NCBI RefSeq assembly: GCF_007990715.1
Contig: NZ_BJWY01000001.1
Span: forward strand, 62,001 to 126,000
DNA length: 64,000 nucleotides
Origin: Nocardia seriolae NBRC 15557
GTDB taxonomy: Bacteria > Actinomycetota > Actinomycetes > Mycobacteriales > Mycobacteriaceae
Reading direction: 5' to 3'
The translations under genes were made by a program, and so were the position numbers. Shown here in pieces: positions 8,474-16,780 of this stretch; the first letter of the stretch is position 1; the number at the start of each line of letters is the position of its first letter. The notes under the pieces are model-generated. The model did not search any database. It was given only the letters and a program-made list of their open reading frames with translations, and was not told the DNA's origin.

Positions 8474-10057
8474 ATGGTTGCCTCCGCCGACGCCATAGTC
8501 CCCGATCACCCGCCGAGCCTCCCCGATACCGGTACCGACAGCGCCGATACCAGCGCGGACAGCGCCGATCTGGCGCGCTTCGGCTATCAACCCGTCCTGC
8601 ACCGCAAGCTCGGCCGCTATGCCTCCTTCGCGGCCGGATTCTCCTTCGTCTCCATCCTGACCACGATCTTCCAGTTCTTCGGCTTCGGCTACTCCTTCGG
8701 TGGCGCGGCCTTCTTCTGGACCTGGCCGCTGGTGTTCGCGGGCCAGTTCCTGGTGGCGCTGAACTTCGCGGAACTGGCGGCGCGCTACCCGATCTCGGGC
8801 TGCATCTACCAGTGGTCGCGCCGGTTGGCCGGGGAGGTGGTGGGCTGGTTCGCGGGCTGGATGATGATCATCGCCCAGATCGTCACCGCCGCGGCGGCCG
8901 CCATCGCGTTGCAGGTGGTGCTGCCCAGCATCTGGTCCGGGTTCCAGATCATCGGCACCGACAGCGCGCTCACCTCGCACGACGGGGCCTCCAACGCGGT
9001 GCTGCTGGGCAGCGTGCTGCTGGTGCTCACCACGGTCGTCAATGTGATCGGCATCGACTGGATGGCGCGCATCAATTCGCTGGGCGTGACCATCGAGATC
9101 ATCGGCGTGTGCGCGGTGATCGCGGTGTTCTTCACCCACACCGATCGCGGACCGGGCGTGGTCGTGCAGACCGACCAGGCCGCGCCGGGGCCGTACTGGG
9201 CCGCGTTCCTGGCCTCGGGCCTGATGGCCGCCTACGTCATGGTCGGATTCGACTCCGCCGGTGAGCTTTCCGAGGAGACCAAGAATCCGCGGCACGTCGC
9301 GCCCCGCACCATTCTCTCGGCCCTGGCCGTCTCGGGGCTGGGCGGCGGGCTGATCCTGCTGGGCGCGCTCATGGCCGCCCCGAGCCTGACCGACGGGTCG
9401 CTGGGCAGCGGCGGACTGGCGTACGTGATCGAGGCCAAGCTGAGCAGCGCACCCGGCAAGGTGATCCTGGCCTGCGTCGCGTGCGCGATCACGGTGTGCA
9501 CCCTGGCGATTCAGACCGCGGGGTCGCGCCTGCTGTTCTCCATGGCCCGCGACAGGCGGCTGCCCTTCGCCAAGCAGCTCTCGGCGGTGCACCCCCGCTT
9601 CGGCACCCCGGTGTGGCCCGCCGTGGTGATCGGCGCGCTCGGCATCGGCCTGCTGCTGCTGAATCTGGGCAACGCGGCCGTCTTCGCCACCCTGGCCAGC
9701 GTCTGCATCGTCATGCTCTACCTGGCCTACCTGCTGGTCACGGTGCCGCTGCTGGTGCGCCGGATCAAGGGCTGGCCCGCCGATATCGCCGATGCGGCCG
9801 AAGGAACGAAGCTGTTCGCCCTGGGCCGCTACGGCATCGCCATCAACGCGCTGGCCGTGCTGTGGGGCATCGCCATGGAGATCAACCTGGCCTGGCCGCG
9901 CAGCGAGGTCTACACCCCGACCGGCGGCGACTGGTGGATGCTCTGGGCCGCACCGCTGTTCGTGCTGCTCACCGTGGCCGTGGGTGTGGTGGTGCACCGC
10001 ATCGTGACGCCCGCCGCAACGGCGGCGAGCATCGCGCCCGTCACCCAGACCGCCTGA
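8474..10057 (+). CDS. APC-superfamily amino acid/amine permease
   Basis: This 527-residue protein has about twelve hydrophobic spans after a polar N-terminus of about 45 residues. It shows APC-family landmarks: FGYSFGGAAFFWTWPLVF, the ARYPISGCIYQWSRRLAG segment, VGFDSAGELSEETKNPRHVAPRTI and FSMARDRRLPFAKQLSAVHPRFGTPVWP. These match actinobacterial permeases found with urea-carboxylase-associated genes. As first gene of the operon it most likely imports the nitrogen compound that the following enzymes degrade. The exact substrate (guanidine, urea, or a larger guanidino or amino compound) cannot be read from sequence. The start at ATG 8474 follows a 176-base promoter region containing the palindrome. 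Confidence 0.9.
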   Translation: MVASADAIVPDHPPSLPDTGTDSADTSADSADLARFGYQPVLHRKLGRYASFAAGFSFVSILTTIFQFFGFGYSFGGAAFFWTWPLVFAGQFLVALNFAELAARYPISGCIYQWSRRLAGEVVGWFAGWMMIIAQIVTAAAAAIALQVVLPSIWSGFQIIGTDSALTSHDGASNAVLLGSVLLVLTTVVNVIGIDWMARINSLGVTIEIIGVCAVIAVFFTHTDRGPGVVVQTDQAAPGPYWAAFLASGLMAAYVMVGFDSAGELSEETKNPRHVAPRTILSALAVSGLGGGLILLGALMAAPSLTDGSLGSGGLAYVIEAKLSSAPGKVILACVACAITVCTLAIQTAGSRLLFSMARDRRLPFAKQLSAVHPRFGTPVWPAVVIGALGIGLLLLNLGNAAVFATLASVCIVMLYLAYLLVTVPLLVRRIKGWPADIADAAEGTKLFALGRYGIAINALAVLWGIAMEINLAWPRSEVYTPTGGDWWMLWAAPLFVLLTVAVGVVVHRIVTPAATAASIAPVTQTA

Positions 10058-10073
10058 CCGACAGGACATTCCG

Positions 10074-10223
10074 ATGATCTCGCCGGAACCCGACCAGCGT
10101 CTGCACGGACGGCCGGAACTGGCCGTGTTGCTCGACGATCTGCTGCGCCGCGCCTACCGCCGGTGGCGCGAGCGCCGCGCCGGCCGGGCTTCCGGCGACA
10201 ACCAGGGAACGGAGTTGCAATGA
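10074..10223 (+). CDS. Small ORF (49 codons) inside the operon
   Basis: A 49-codon frame starts at ATG 10074, 16 bases after the permease stop, and ends with TGA 10221-10223, overlapping the ATG of the next gene as ATGA. AGGAC lies ten bases before the start. The product has a leucine-rich, strongly basic helix (ELAVLLDDLLRRAYRRWRER) and no membrane span. The tidy fit between flanking genes and the ATGA junction argue for real translation or a translational-coupling leader. I know no family for it. The frame could also be fortuitous. Confidence 0.5.
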   Translation: MISPEPDQRLHGRPELAVLLDDLLRRAYRRWRERRAGRASGDNQGTELQ

Positions 10224-10954
10224 CCACAGCGAACACCTCTGGGGCTCGGGCGCACGCCCGTTCGCAGGCCGGGGCCGCGACCCGCAGCGGGCCCGATCTC
10301 CCGGTCGGCGTGGATCCGGCGCGAATCACCCTCGCGCAGCGGATACCCGCAGGCGGGTACGCGAATGTCGTGCTGGCGCGCGGTACCCGGGTCCGGCTGT
10401 CGGATCCGCTCGGCGCGGCGTGTGCGCATCTGCTCCTGTTGCGGGCCGAATCTCCGTGGGAGCGACTGAATGTCGCAGATACCGTCAAGGTGCCGTGGCC
10501 GGCGTATCCGGGGATCGGGCATCCGCTGTTGTCGGATCAGGGCCGGGTGCTGGCCACGGTGGTCGCGGATTCGTCCGGGCGGCACGACACGCTGTGCGGC
10601 CCTTCCCCGGCCGCGCGGCAGGGGTTGCGGCTGGCCGGGGTCAAGCAGGGGCTCGAGCCTCGCGATATCGGGCCGACGGTGTCGTTCTTCCGGGGTGTGC
10701 GGGTGGAATCGGATGGTGCGCTGACGGTTTCGGGCGGCGCGGGCGCGGGTGCCGCGGTGGATCTGCTGGTGCACCTGCCGGTGACCTTGCTCGTTTCCAA
10801 TGCCGAGCATCCGCTGGATCCCACTGCCGCGACCGAACTCGACCTCGTGGCCTGGTCCGCGCCCGATGAGCTGGCCCGGCCGCACAGCACCGATCCGGAA
10901 TACCTGCGCGCGCTGGAGAACACCGAACAGGACTGGCACGCCCGCACTCTGTAG
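10220..10954 (+). CDS. DUF1989 urea-carboxylase-associated protein (first subunit, UAAP1-like)
   Basis: This 244-residue protein is one of two adjacent DUF1989 paralogues. Recognisable parts are RIPAGGYANVVLARGTRVRLSD, the LNVADTVKVPW segment, HPLLSDQGRVLATVVAD and RHDTLCGPS, with a cysteine in the DTLCG position. In this family paired DUF1989 proteins next to a urea-carboxylase homologue are the two subunits of carboxyguanidine deiminase (CgdAB), which converts N-carboxyguanidine to allophanate plus ammonia. Start ATG 10220 overlaps the stop of the small ORF and is preceded by GGAG. The N-terminal 25 residues are low-complexity. Confidence 0.88.
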   Translation: MTTANTSGARAHARSQAGAATRSGPDLPVGVDPARITLAQRIPAGGYANVVLARGTRVRLSDPLGAACAHLLLLRAESPWERLNVADTVKVPWPAYPGIGHPLLSDQGRVLATVVADSSGRHDTLCGPSPAARQGLRLAGVKQGLEPRDIGPTVSFFRGVRVESDGALTVSGGAGAGAAVDLLVHLPVTLLVSNAEHPLDPTAATELDLVAWSAPDELARPHSTDPEYLRALENTEQDWHARTL

Positions 10955-10962
10955 GTCCAGGC

Positions 10963-11598
10963 ATGATCACTGCAACCAGCACTGCCACCACCGCTCACAC
11001 CGTCGTGCTCGACGAGACCGTTCCCGCGCGTTCGCCCTGGTCGACCATCGTGCGCGCCGGGGAGCGGCTCGAGATCATCGACCTGCACGGCAATCAGGCC
11101 GTGGACTGCCTGCTCTACAACGCCGCCGACCACGCCGACCGGTACAGCGCGCAGGCCACCATTGCCGCGCAGCGCAATATCTTCCTGACCATCGGCAGCG
11201 TGCTGCTGAGCGAGAACGGGACGCCGCTCATGACGGTGGTCGCGGACGAGGTCGGCAATCACGACACGGTGGCGGGCGCGTGCTCGCAGGAGTCCAATCC
11301 CCTGCGCTACGGCCACCACACCCGCCACCAGCACGCCTGCGTGGAGAACTTCCTGGCCGAGGGGCTGAAGTGGGGGCTGGGCAAGCGGGATCTGGTGTCG
11401 AATATCAACTGGTTCATGAACGTTCCGGTCGAGGCGGACGGCACGCTGGGGATCGTGGACGGGCTTTCCGCGCCCGGCAAGAAGATCACGCTGCGCGCCG
11501 AGACCGACACCCTGGTGCTGGTCTCCAACTGCCCGCAGATCAACAACCCCTGCAATGGCTTCGATCCGACGCCGGTGCGCATGGTGGTGACCCGATGA
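10963..11598 (+). CDS. DUF1989 urea-carboxylase-associated protein (second subunit, UAAP2-like)
   Basis: This 211-residue DUF1989 protein is the partner of the preceding gene. It keeps the better-conserved core: VRAGERLEIIDLHGNQAVDCLLYNA, NHDTVAGACSQESNPLRYG, HACVENFL and NINWFMNVPVEADG, and ends NCPQINNPCNGFDPTPVRM. The cysteine and histidine pattern is consistent with a metal-dependent deiminase. In guanidine-degrading clusters the two DUF1989 proteins act together as carboxyguanidine deiminase. The gene begins eight bases after the previous stop, and its TGA overlaps the ATG of the carboxyltransferase gene. Confidence 0.92.
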   Translation: MITATSTATTAHTVVLDETVPARSPWSTIVRAGERLEIIDLHGNQAVDCLLYNAADHADRYSAQATIAAQRNIFLTIGSVLLSENGTPLMTVVADEVGNHDTVAGACSQESNPLRYGHHTRHQHACVENFLAEGLKWGLGKRDLVSNINWFMNVPVEADGTLGIVDGLSAPGKKITLRAETDTLVLVSNCPQINNPCNGFDPTPVRMVVTR

Positions 11599-13607
11599 CG
11601 GCCGTCCTACCCGATCCCGGCGTGATCGAGAAGCCCTCCCCCGCAGCCACTTTCCAGGTGCTGCGGCCGGGCATGCAGACGACCGTGCAGGACTGGCCCG
11701 GACGGGTCGGCTACTGGCACGTGGGCGTGCCACCGTCCGGCCCGATGGACGATCTGTCCTTCCGCCTGGGCAATCGGGCGCTGGGCAATCCCGAGGGCGC
11801 GGCCGGGCTGGAGTGCACCCTCGGCGGTCCCGCGCTGCGGTTCGACACCGCCACCTGGGTGTGCGTGACGGGCGCGCCGGTGCCCGTCACCGTGAACGGC
11901 CACGCGGTGCGGCAGTGGCGCAGCGTGCTCGTGCCCGCGGGCGGCGTGCTGGATGTCGGCATGGTGCGCGGGCCGGGCATGCGGTGCTACATCCTGACGG
12001 CGGGCGGTATCGAGGTGCCCGAATACCTCGGCAGCCGTTCGACTTTCACCCTCGGCAAGTTCGGCGGCGGCACCGGCCGGGCGCTGGCGATCGGCGACGC
12101 GTTCACGCTCGGCACCCCCGGACGGGTGACGGCCGGGGTGACCGGTGACGACCAGCCGGTGCTGACCCGCCGCTGGGAGCTGGCGGTCACCGAGGGGCCA
12201 CACGGTGCGCCGGAGTTCTTCACCCGCAACGACTTCGACACCATCATCGGCACCGATTACGAGGTGCACTTCAACTCCGATCGGACCGGCGTGCGCCTGG
12301 TCGGCCCGAAGCCGCAGTGGGCGCGCCTGGACGGCGGCGAGGCGGGACTGCACCCGTCGAACATCCACGACACCGCGTATTCGATCGGCGCGCTGGACTT
12401 CACCGGCGACACCCCGATCCTGCTCGGCCCGGACGGCCCCAGCCTGGGCGGTTTCGTCTGCCCGGTCACCGTGGTGGCCGCCGAGCGCTGGAAGCTGGGC
12501 CAGCTCACGCCGGGCGATCGGGTGCGCTTCGTACCGGTGCGCGCCGACCACGCCGCCCCGCTGCGGGAGCTCGGGGCCGAGCGCCGCGCCGCCTGGCCGG
12601 TGGTGCTCTCGACCGGTGGCGACGGTGACGACGGTGTGCTCGCCCGCCGCGACGCCACGGACGCGACGGTCACCTACCGGCGGGCCGGCAATGACGGGCT
12701 GCTCGTCGAATACGGCGATATGACACTGGATCTGGAGCTGCGCGCCCGGGTCCACGCACTGCACCAGGAACTGCTGGCGCGGTCCGAGCCCGGCATCACC
12801 GAGCTGACGCCGGGTGTCCGCTCATTGCAGATCCGCAATGACCCGGACCGCCTGCCCACCCGCAAACTCCTGGACCTGCTGGCCGAGGTGGAGGCCGACC
12901 TGCCGTCCGCCGACGAGCTGGTGGTGCCGAGCCGCACCGTGCGGCTGCCGCTGTCCTGGGACGATCCGTCCGCCCGCGAGGCCATCATCCGCTACATGCA
13001 CGGTGTCCGAGCCGACGCCCCGTGGTGCCCGTGGAATATCGAATTCATCCGCCGGATGAACGGATTGGCCTCCGTGGACGAGGTTTTCGACACCGTGTTC
13101 GCCGCCGAGTACCTGGTCCTCGGCCTCGGCGACGTCTACCTCGGCGCGCCCGTGGCCACTCCCACCGACCCCCGACACCGGCTGGTCACCACCAAGTACA
13201 ACCCCGCCCGCACCTGGACGCCGGAGAACGCGGTCGGCATCGGCGGCGCGTACCTGTGCATCTACGGCATGGAGGGCCCCGGCGGCTACCAGTTCGTCGG
13301 CCGCACCACGCAGGTGTGGGATCACCGCTCCAGCGGGATCAGCGAAGACCCTTGGCTGCTGCGGTATTTCGACCGCATCAGCTGGTACCCGGTGAGCGCC
13401 GAGGAACTCCTCGACCTGCGCGCCGACACCGCCGCGGGCCGTGGACGGCTGGCGGCCGAGGACGGCGAATTCCGGCTCGTCGACTATCGGAAGTTCCTGG
13501 CCGACAATGCCGCTGCCATCGCCGAGTTCCGGGCCCGCCAGGCCGAGGCCTTCACCGCGGAACGCAATTCCTGGCGCGAGGCGGGCGAACTCGCCGAAAC
13601 GCCCTGA
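11595..13607 (+). CDS. Urea/guanidine carboxylase, carboxyltransferase part only (lacks BC and BCCP)
   Basis: This 670-residue protein has the carboxyltransferase region of urea-amidolyase-type carboxylases. A KipA/AHS2-like domain covers about residues 15-315 (FQVLRPGMQTTVQDWPGR, PSGPMDD) and a KipI/AHS1-like domain about 350-600. The latter carries the carboxylase-specific stretches FLVLGLGDVYLGAP-like, DPRHRLVTTKYNPARTWTPE and GIGGAYLCIYGMEGPGGYQFVGRT. Full urea and guanidine carboxylases are about 1,200 residues, with an N-terminal ATP-dependent biotin carboxylase and a C-terminal biotinyl carrier. Here both are absent: the frame opens just before AHS2 and stops where the linker to the carrier would begin. 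No biotinylation motif is seen. Start ATG 11595 overlaps the previous stop. Carboxybiotin would have to come from another enzyme. Confidence 0.88.
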   Translation: MTAVLPDPGVIEKPSPAATFQVLRPGMQTTVQDWPGRVGYWHVGVPPSGPMDDLSFRLGNRALGNPEGAAGLECTLGGPALRFDTATWVCVTGAPVPVTVNGHAVRQWRSVLVPAGGVLDVGMVRGPGMRCYILTAGGIEVPEYLGSRSTFTLGKFGGGTGRALAIGDAFTLGTPGRVTAGVTGDDQPVLTRRWELAVTEGPHGAPEFFTRNDFDTIIGTDYEVHFNSDRTGVRLVGPKPQWARLDGGEAGLHPSNIHDTAYSIGALDFTGDTPILLGPDGPSLGGFVCPVTVVAAERWKLGQLTPGDRVRFVPVRADHAAPLRELGAERRAAWPVVLSTGGDGDDGVLARRDATDATVTYRRAGNDGLLVEYGDMTLDLELRARVHALHQELLARSEPGITELTPGVRSLQIRNDPDRLPTRKLLDLLAEVEADLPSADELVVPSRTVRLPLSWDDPSAREAIIRYMHGVRADAPWCPWNIEFIRRMNGLASVDEVFDTVFAAEYLVLGLGDVYLGAPVATPTDPRHRLVTTKYNPARTWTPENAVGIGGAYLCIYGMEGPGGYQFVGRTTQVWDHRSSGISEDPWLLRYFDRISWYPVSAEELLDLRADTAAGRGRLAAEDGEFRLVDYRKFLADNAAAIAEFRARQAEAFTAERNSWREAGELAETP

Positions 13608-13645
13608 GCCCCTGCCGTATCCCTGCACCGTCGAGGAGTTCGAGC

Positions 13646-15253
13646 ATGAACGTGTGGATCAACCGCCGCCCGGCCGCCGAGGTGGAGGCCGAAATCGCCA
13701 CCGCCACCGGCGCTTTGGCGGGACTGCGGCTGGCGGTCAAGGACAATGTGGATGTCGCGGGGCTGCCCACGACCGCGGCCTGCCCCGATTTCGCCTACAC
13801 CCCGGACCGGGACGCACCCGTGGTCGACGCCCTGCGCGCGGCCGGGGCGGCGGTGGTCGGCAAGACCAACCTCGATCAGTTCGCCACCGGACTGGTCGGC
13901 ACCCGCTCGCCCTACGGCGCCGTCGAGAACGCCACCCGGCCCGGATACGTCAGCGGCGGTTCGAGTTCCGGGTCGGCGGTGGCGGTGGCGAGCGGGGCGG
14001 CGGATATCGCCCTCGGCACCGATACCGCGGGCTCGGGACGGGTACCGGCGGCGTTTCAGGGTCTGGTCGGCATCAAGCCGACCGTGGGCGTGCTCTCCAC
14101 CGACGGCGTCGTTCCCGCGTGCCGCTCCTACGATTGCGTGACCGTCTTCGCCGCGGATCTGCACCGGGCCGATCTGGCCATGAGCGTGATGGCGGCGGGC
14201 GCGCCGGACCGGCCGTGGCCCGCCGATGTCCGGCTCGCCGCACCGCCGCGGCCGGTGGTCGCGGTCTTCGCCGACCTGCCGGATCTGGATCCGCTGTGGC
14301 GCAGCGCCTTCGAGCGCACGGTCGCCTCACTGCGTGAGCGTGGCGCGACGATCGTGGCGGTTGATCCGGCCCCCTTCCTGGCGGCGGCGCGACTCCTCTA
14401 CGACGGCGCGCTGGTCGCCGAACGCTACGCGGCGGTGGGCGAATTCGTCGACGCGCACCCCGAATCGGTCGATCCCACGGTCGGATCCATCGTCCGCTCG
14501 GCGCGCGAGCTACCTGCCCACCGGCTGGTCACCGACCTGGCCGAGCTGGAACGCTTGCGCGCCACCGCCATGGCGAGCCTCGCGGGCACCGACGCGCTGC
14601 TGACCCCGACCGCGCCCACGCATCCCACCATCGCCGAGGTCGCGGCCGACCCCATCGGGGTCAACTCGCGACTGGGCACCTACACGAACTTCTGCAATCT
14701 GTTCGATCTGTGCGCGGTCGCGATACCGACCGACGAGCCGTATTTCGGGGTCACCGTGCTGGCGCGCGCCTTCGAGGACGCGGTCGCGCTGGATATCGCG
14801 GCTCTGATCACCGGGACCGAAACGCTCGAACGGGCCTGGCCGACGACCGTCGCACCGGCCACCGAGTTGATCGTCTTCGGCGCGCATCTGCGCGGACAGC
14901 CGCTCGAGCATCAGCTGACCGCGCTGGGCGCGCGCTGGTGCGGTCCGGTCGAGACCGCGGCCAACTACCGGCTGGCCGCGCTGGACACCGTCCCGCCCAA
15001 ACCCGCCGTAACCCCGGTCCCGGCAACCGAATCCGGCGTCGCCGTCGCCGGGGAACGCTGGCTGCTCTCCCCCGCCGCCCTGGGCCGGTTCCTGGCGCAC
15101 CTGCCCGCCCCGATGCAACTCGGTGCCGTCGAACTGTCCGACGGCACCTGGCGCACCGGCTTCGGCTGCACCGGCGCGGCCGCCGAATCCGCCAAGGACA
15201 TCAGCGAATACGGCGGCTGGCGCGCGGCCCTGGCGGCCGGTGCGGTGGGCTGA
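13646..15253 (+). CDS. atzF: Allophanate hydrolase (amidase-signature, AtzF type)
   Basis: This 535-residue enzyme hydrolyses allophanate to ammonia and carbon dioxide, the last step of the pathway. The amidase-signature triad is visible: Lys32 (LAVKDN), the cis-serine in SGGSSSGS near residue 107 and nucleophile Ser130 (GTDTAGSGR). The C-terminal region of about 130 residues (from ELIVFGAHLRGQPL to the end) matches the extra domain of AtzF. Its short N-terminus is normal for the stand-alone enzyme. ATG 13646 is preceded by GAGGAG. It is the last gene of the operon, converging with the patatin gene six bases downstream. Confidence 0.94.
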   Translation: MNVWINRRPAAEVEAEIATATGALAGLRLAVKDNVDVAGLPTTAACPDFAYTPDRDAPVVDALRAAGAAVVGKTNLDQFATGLVGTRSPYGAVENATRPGYVSGGSSSGSAVAVASGAADIALGTDTAGSGRVPAAFQGLVGIKPTVGVLSTDGVVPACRSYDCVTVFAADLHRADLAMSVMAAGAPDRPWPADVRLAAPPRPVVAVFADLPDLDPLWRSAFERTVASLRERGATIVAVDPAPFLAAARLLYDGALVAERYAAVGEFVDAHPESVDPTVGSIVRSARELPAHRLVTDLAELERLRATAMASLAGTDALLTPTAPTHPTIAEVAADPIGVNSRLGTYTNFCNLFDLCAVAIPTDEPYFGVTVLARAFEDAVALDIAALITGTETLERAWPTTVAPATELIVFGAHLRGQPLEHQLTALGARWCGPVETAANYRLAALDTVPPKPAVTPVPATESGVAVAGERWLLSPAALGRFLAHLPAPMQLGAVELSDGTWRTGFGCTGAAAESAKDISEYGGWRAALAAGAVG

Positions 15254-15259
15254 GGCGGT

Positions 15260-16102
15260 TCAGTCCCGCCAGAGCGCCGCGATGCGGGCCGCGTCCGTCT
15301 TCGCCTGGGCGCGACCGGCTTCCAGCGCCGGGACCCGGGTGGCGGAGTCGAGCGGATTGGCGCCGAACGCGGTGACCGACGCCTCGTCGGGCGCGATCAC
15401 CTCGACCCGCGCCCCGGTGTCGACCAGGCCCGCCACGTGCGCCTCGAGTTCGGCGTCCGGCATGGGCGCGATCACCAGCACGCGGCCGTAGCCCGTCGCC
15501 AGATCGGCGTTCACCGCGGTCCGTACGCCGCCGTCGGTGTAGCGCGTGCCGTCGATGGTGGCGCACGGCCACACCATGGGCACCGCGGAACTGGCCGTCA
15601 CCGCGTCGACCAGTCCGACCCCGGAGTCCTTGTCGAACACCCGCAGCTCGCCGGTCTCGGCATCGACCGCCACGATCCGCAGCTCGCGCGCGGGCCATTC
15701 GTGCACGGGCAGACGGCTTTCGATGACCGCCCGCCGTTCCGCCTCGGGCACCGACTCCGCGCTCAATGCCAGCGCGCCGATGCGGCGACGGCGCTCGACC
15801 GAATCGACCGGCAGCTCTTCGATGGTCGCCGCGAGGCTCTCCCACAGCCCGGCGAACTTCTCCAGGGAGGGCACGATCTCGCGACTCTGCACCGCCGGAT
15901 CCACCTGCCGCCGAACCAGTTCCGCGAGCTCGAGGCCACTGCCGAGCTGCGCCGCCACATTCGATCCGGCGGAGGTCCCCTGCAACAGATCCGCCCCGGT
16001 CACATCCACGCCCGCATCCGCCAGCCCGGCCACAATGCCGGTGGCCCAGGCGATTCCGGCCACCCCACCGCCACCGATGACCAGCGCCCGTTCGGTCGTC
16101 AT
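15260..16102 (-). CDS. Patatin-like phospholipase
   Basis: This protein of about 280 residues has the patatin Ser-Asp dyad architecture. The glycine-rich oxyanion loop is VIGGGGVAGIAWATG near the N-terminus, the nucleophile elbow is GTSAG with Ser44 (numbered from ATG 16102), and the DGG motif follows YT near residue 190. Patatin family members hydrolyse acyl ester bonds of lipids; the lack of a signal peptide suggests a cytoplasmic or membrane-associated enzyme. I prefer ATG 16102 (MTTERALVIGGGG); ATG 16108 and GTG 16123 are in frame and the ribosome site (GTGGGA) does not decide between them. The MarR gene lies 94 bases upstream on the same strand. Confidence 0.88.
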   Translation of the reverse strand: MTTERALVIGGGGVAGIAWATGIVAGLADAGVDVTGADLLQGTSAGSNVAAQLGSGLELAELVRRQVDPAVQSREIVPSLEKFAGLWESLAATIEELPVDSVERRRRIGALALSAESVPEAERRAVIESRLPVHEWPARELRIVAVDAETGELRVFDKDSGVGLVDAVTASSAVPMVWPCATIDGTRYTDGGVRTAVNADLATGYGRVLVIAPMPDAELEAHVAGLVDTGARVEVIAPDEASVTAFGANPLDSATRVPALEAGRAQAKTDAARIAALWRD

Positions 16103-16196
16103 ACCCATTCCCACTTTCTGCACCAGCTCATACCCTGCGGTCTGAAAGCTACCGGCTGGGTCGGCGATATGTGGGACAGCTGGGCGGCGGCCTCGG

Positions 16197-16670
16197 TTAT
16201 TCCGCCTGCTGGGTGGCTTCGGGATTGGTGGCGTCGCGAATGATGCGCAGCCCGGCGGTGAGCTGGTCGAGCTGCTCGGGGCTGAGCAGGCCGGTGAACC
16301 AGCGCTCGACGCCCTCCAGGTACGCGGGCAGCACGCGGGCCACGCGGGTCGCGCCCGCCGCCGTGAGCACCGCGTAGGAGCTGCGGCGATCGTGCGGGTC
16401 GGCCTCGCGGCGCACGAAACCGTTGCGCTCCAGGCGATCCACCAGGCGGGTGACGCCGCTGGTGGAGAGCCTGGTCTGGGTGGCCAGGTCGGTCATGCGG
16501 AGCTTGCGCCCGGGCGAACGGCTCAGACGCGTGAGGGCATTGAGGTCGAGACCGGACAGGCCGTTGCGCTTCCAGGTCTCCTCCAACCGGGCGATGACCC
16601 CGTCGTGCGCCTCGTAGAGCAGGCCGACGGCGGTCAGGCGGGGGTCGTCGAAGAGATGCTTGGGATCCAC
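16197..16670 (-). CDS. MarR-family transcriptional regulator
   Basis: This protein of about 157 residues has the MarR winged helix: LRMTDLATQTRLSTSGVTRLVDRLERNGFVRREADPHDRRSSYAVLTAAG, residues about 50-105, flanked by dimerisation helices. GTG 16670 (VDPKHLFDDPRLTAVGLL) gives the usual length. The frame is open up to ATG 16724, but that start would lie inside a good promoter for the divergent hydrolase. It is transcribed away from the SGNH hydrolase, which it may regulate; ligand unknown. Confidence 0.85.
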   Translation of the reverse strand: MDPKHLFDDPRLTAVGLLYEAHDGVIARLEETWKRNGLSGLDLNALTRLSRSPGRKLRMTDLATQTRLSTSGVTRLVDRLERNGFVRREADPHDRRSSYAVLTAAGATRVARVLPAYLEGVERWFTGLLSPEQLDQLTAGLRIIRDATNPEATQQAE

Positions 16671-16708
16671 GGCGACCAGCCTAAACCAGACGTTTTCACT
16701 GGGGATAG

Positions 16709-16736
16709 TTGACACGCGGAACATTTCGGATATCTT
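16709..16736 (+). promoter_or_regulatory. Sigma-70-like promoter for the SGNH hydrolase gene
   Basis: TTGACA (16709-16714) and TATCTT (16731-16736) are separated by 16 bases and lie 45 bases before the ATG of the hydrolase. The site falls between that gene and the GTG of the divergent MarR regulator, where an autoregulating MarR protein would be expected to bind. Confidence 0.5.
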
Positions 16737-16780
16737 GTTGTCAGCGCAATATTCCGCAGTGCAACTAAATGGAGGTTCCG

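Noticed and set aside
10800..11594. Upstream extension of the carboxyltransferase frame back to 10,800
   Set aside because: The extension overlaps the two DUF1989 genes out of frame and has no biotin carboxylase motifs; the protein matches the family only from ATG 11,595.
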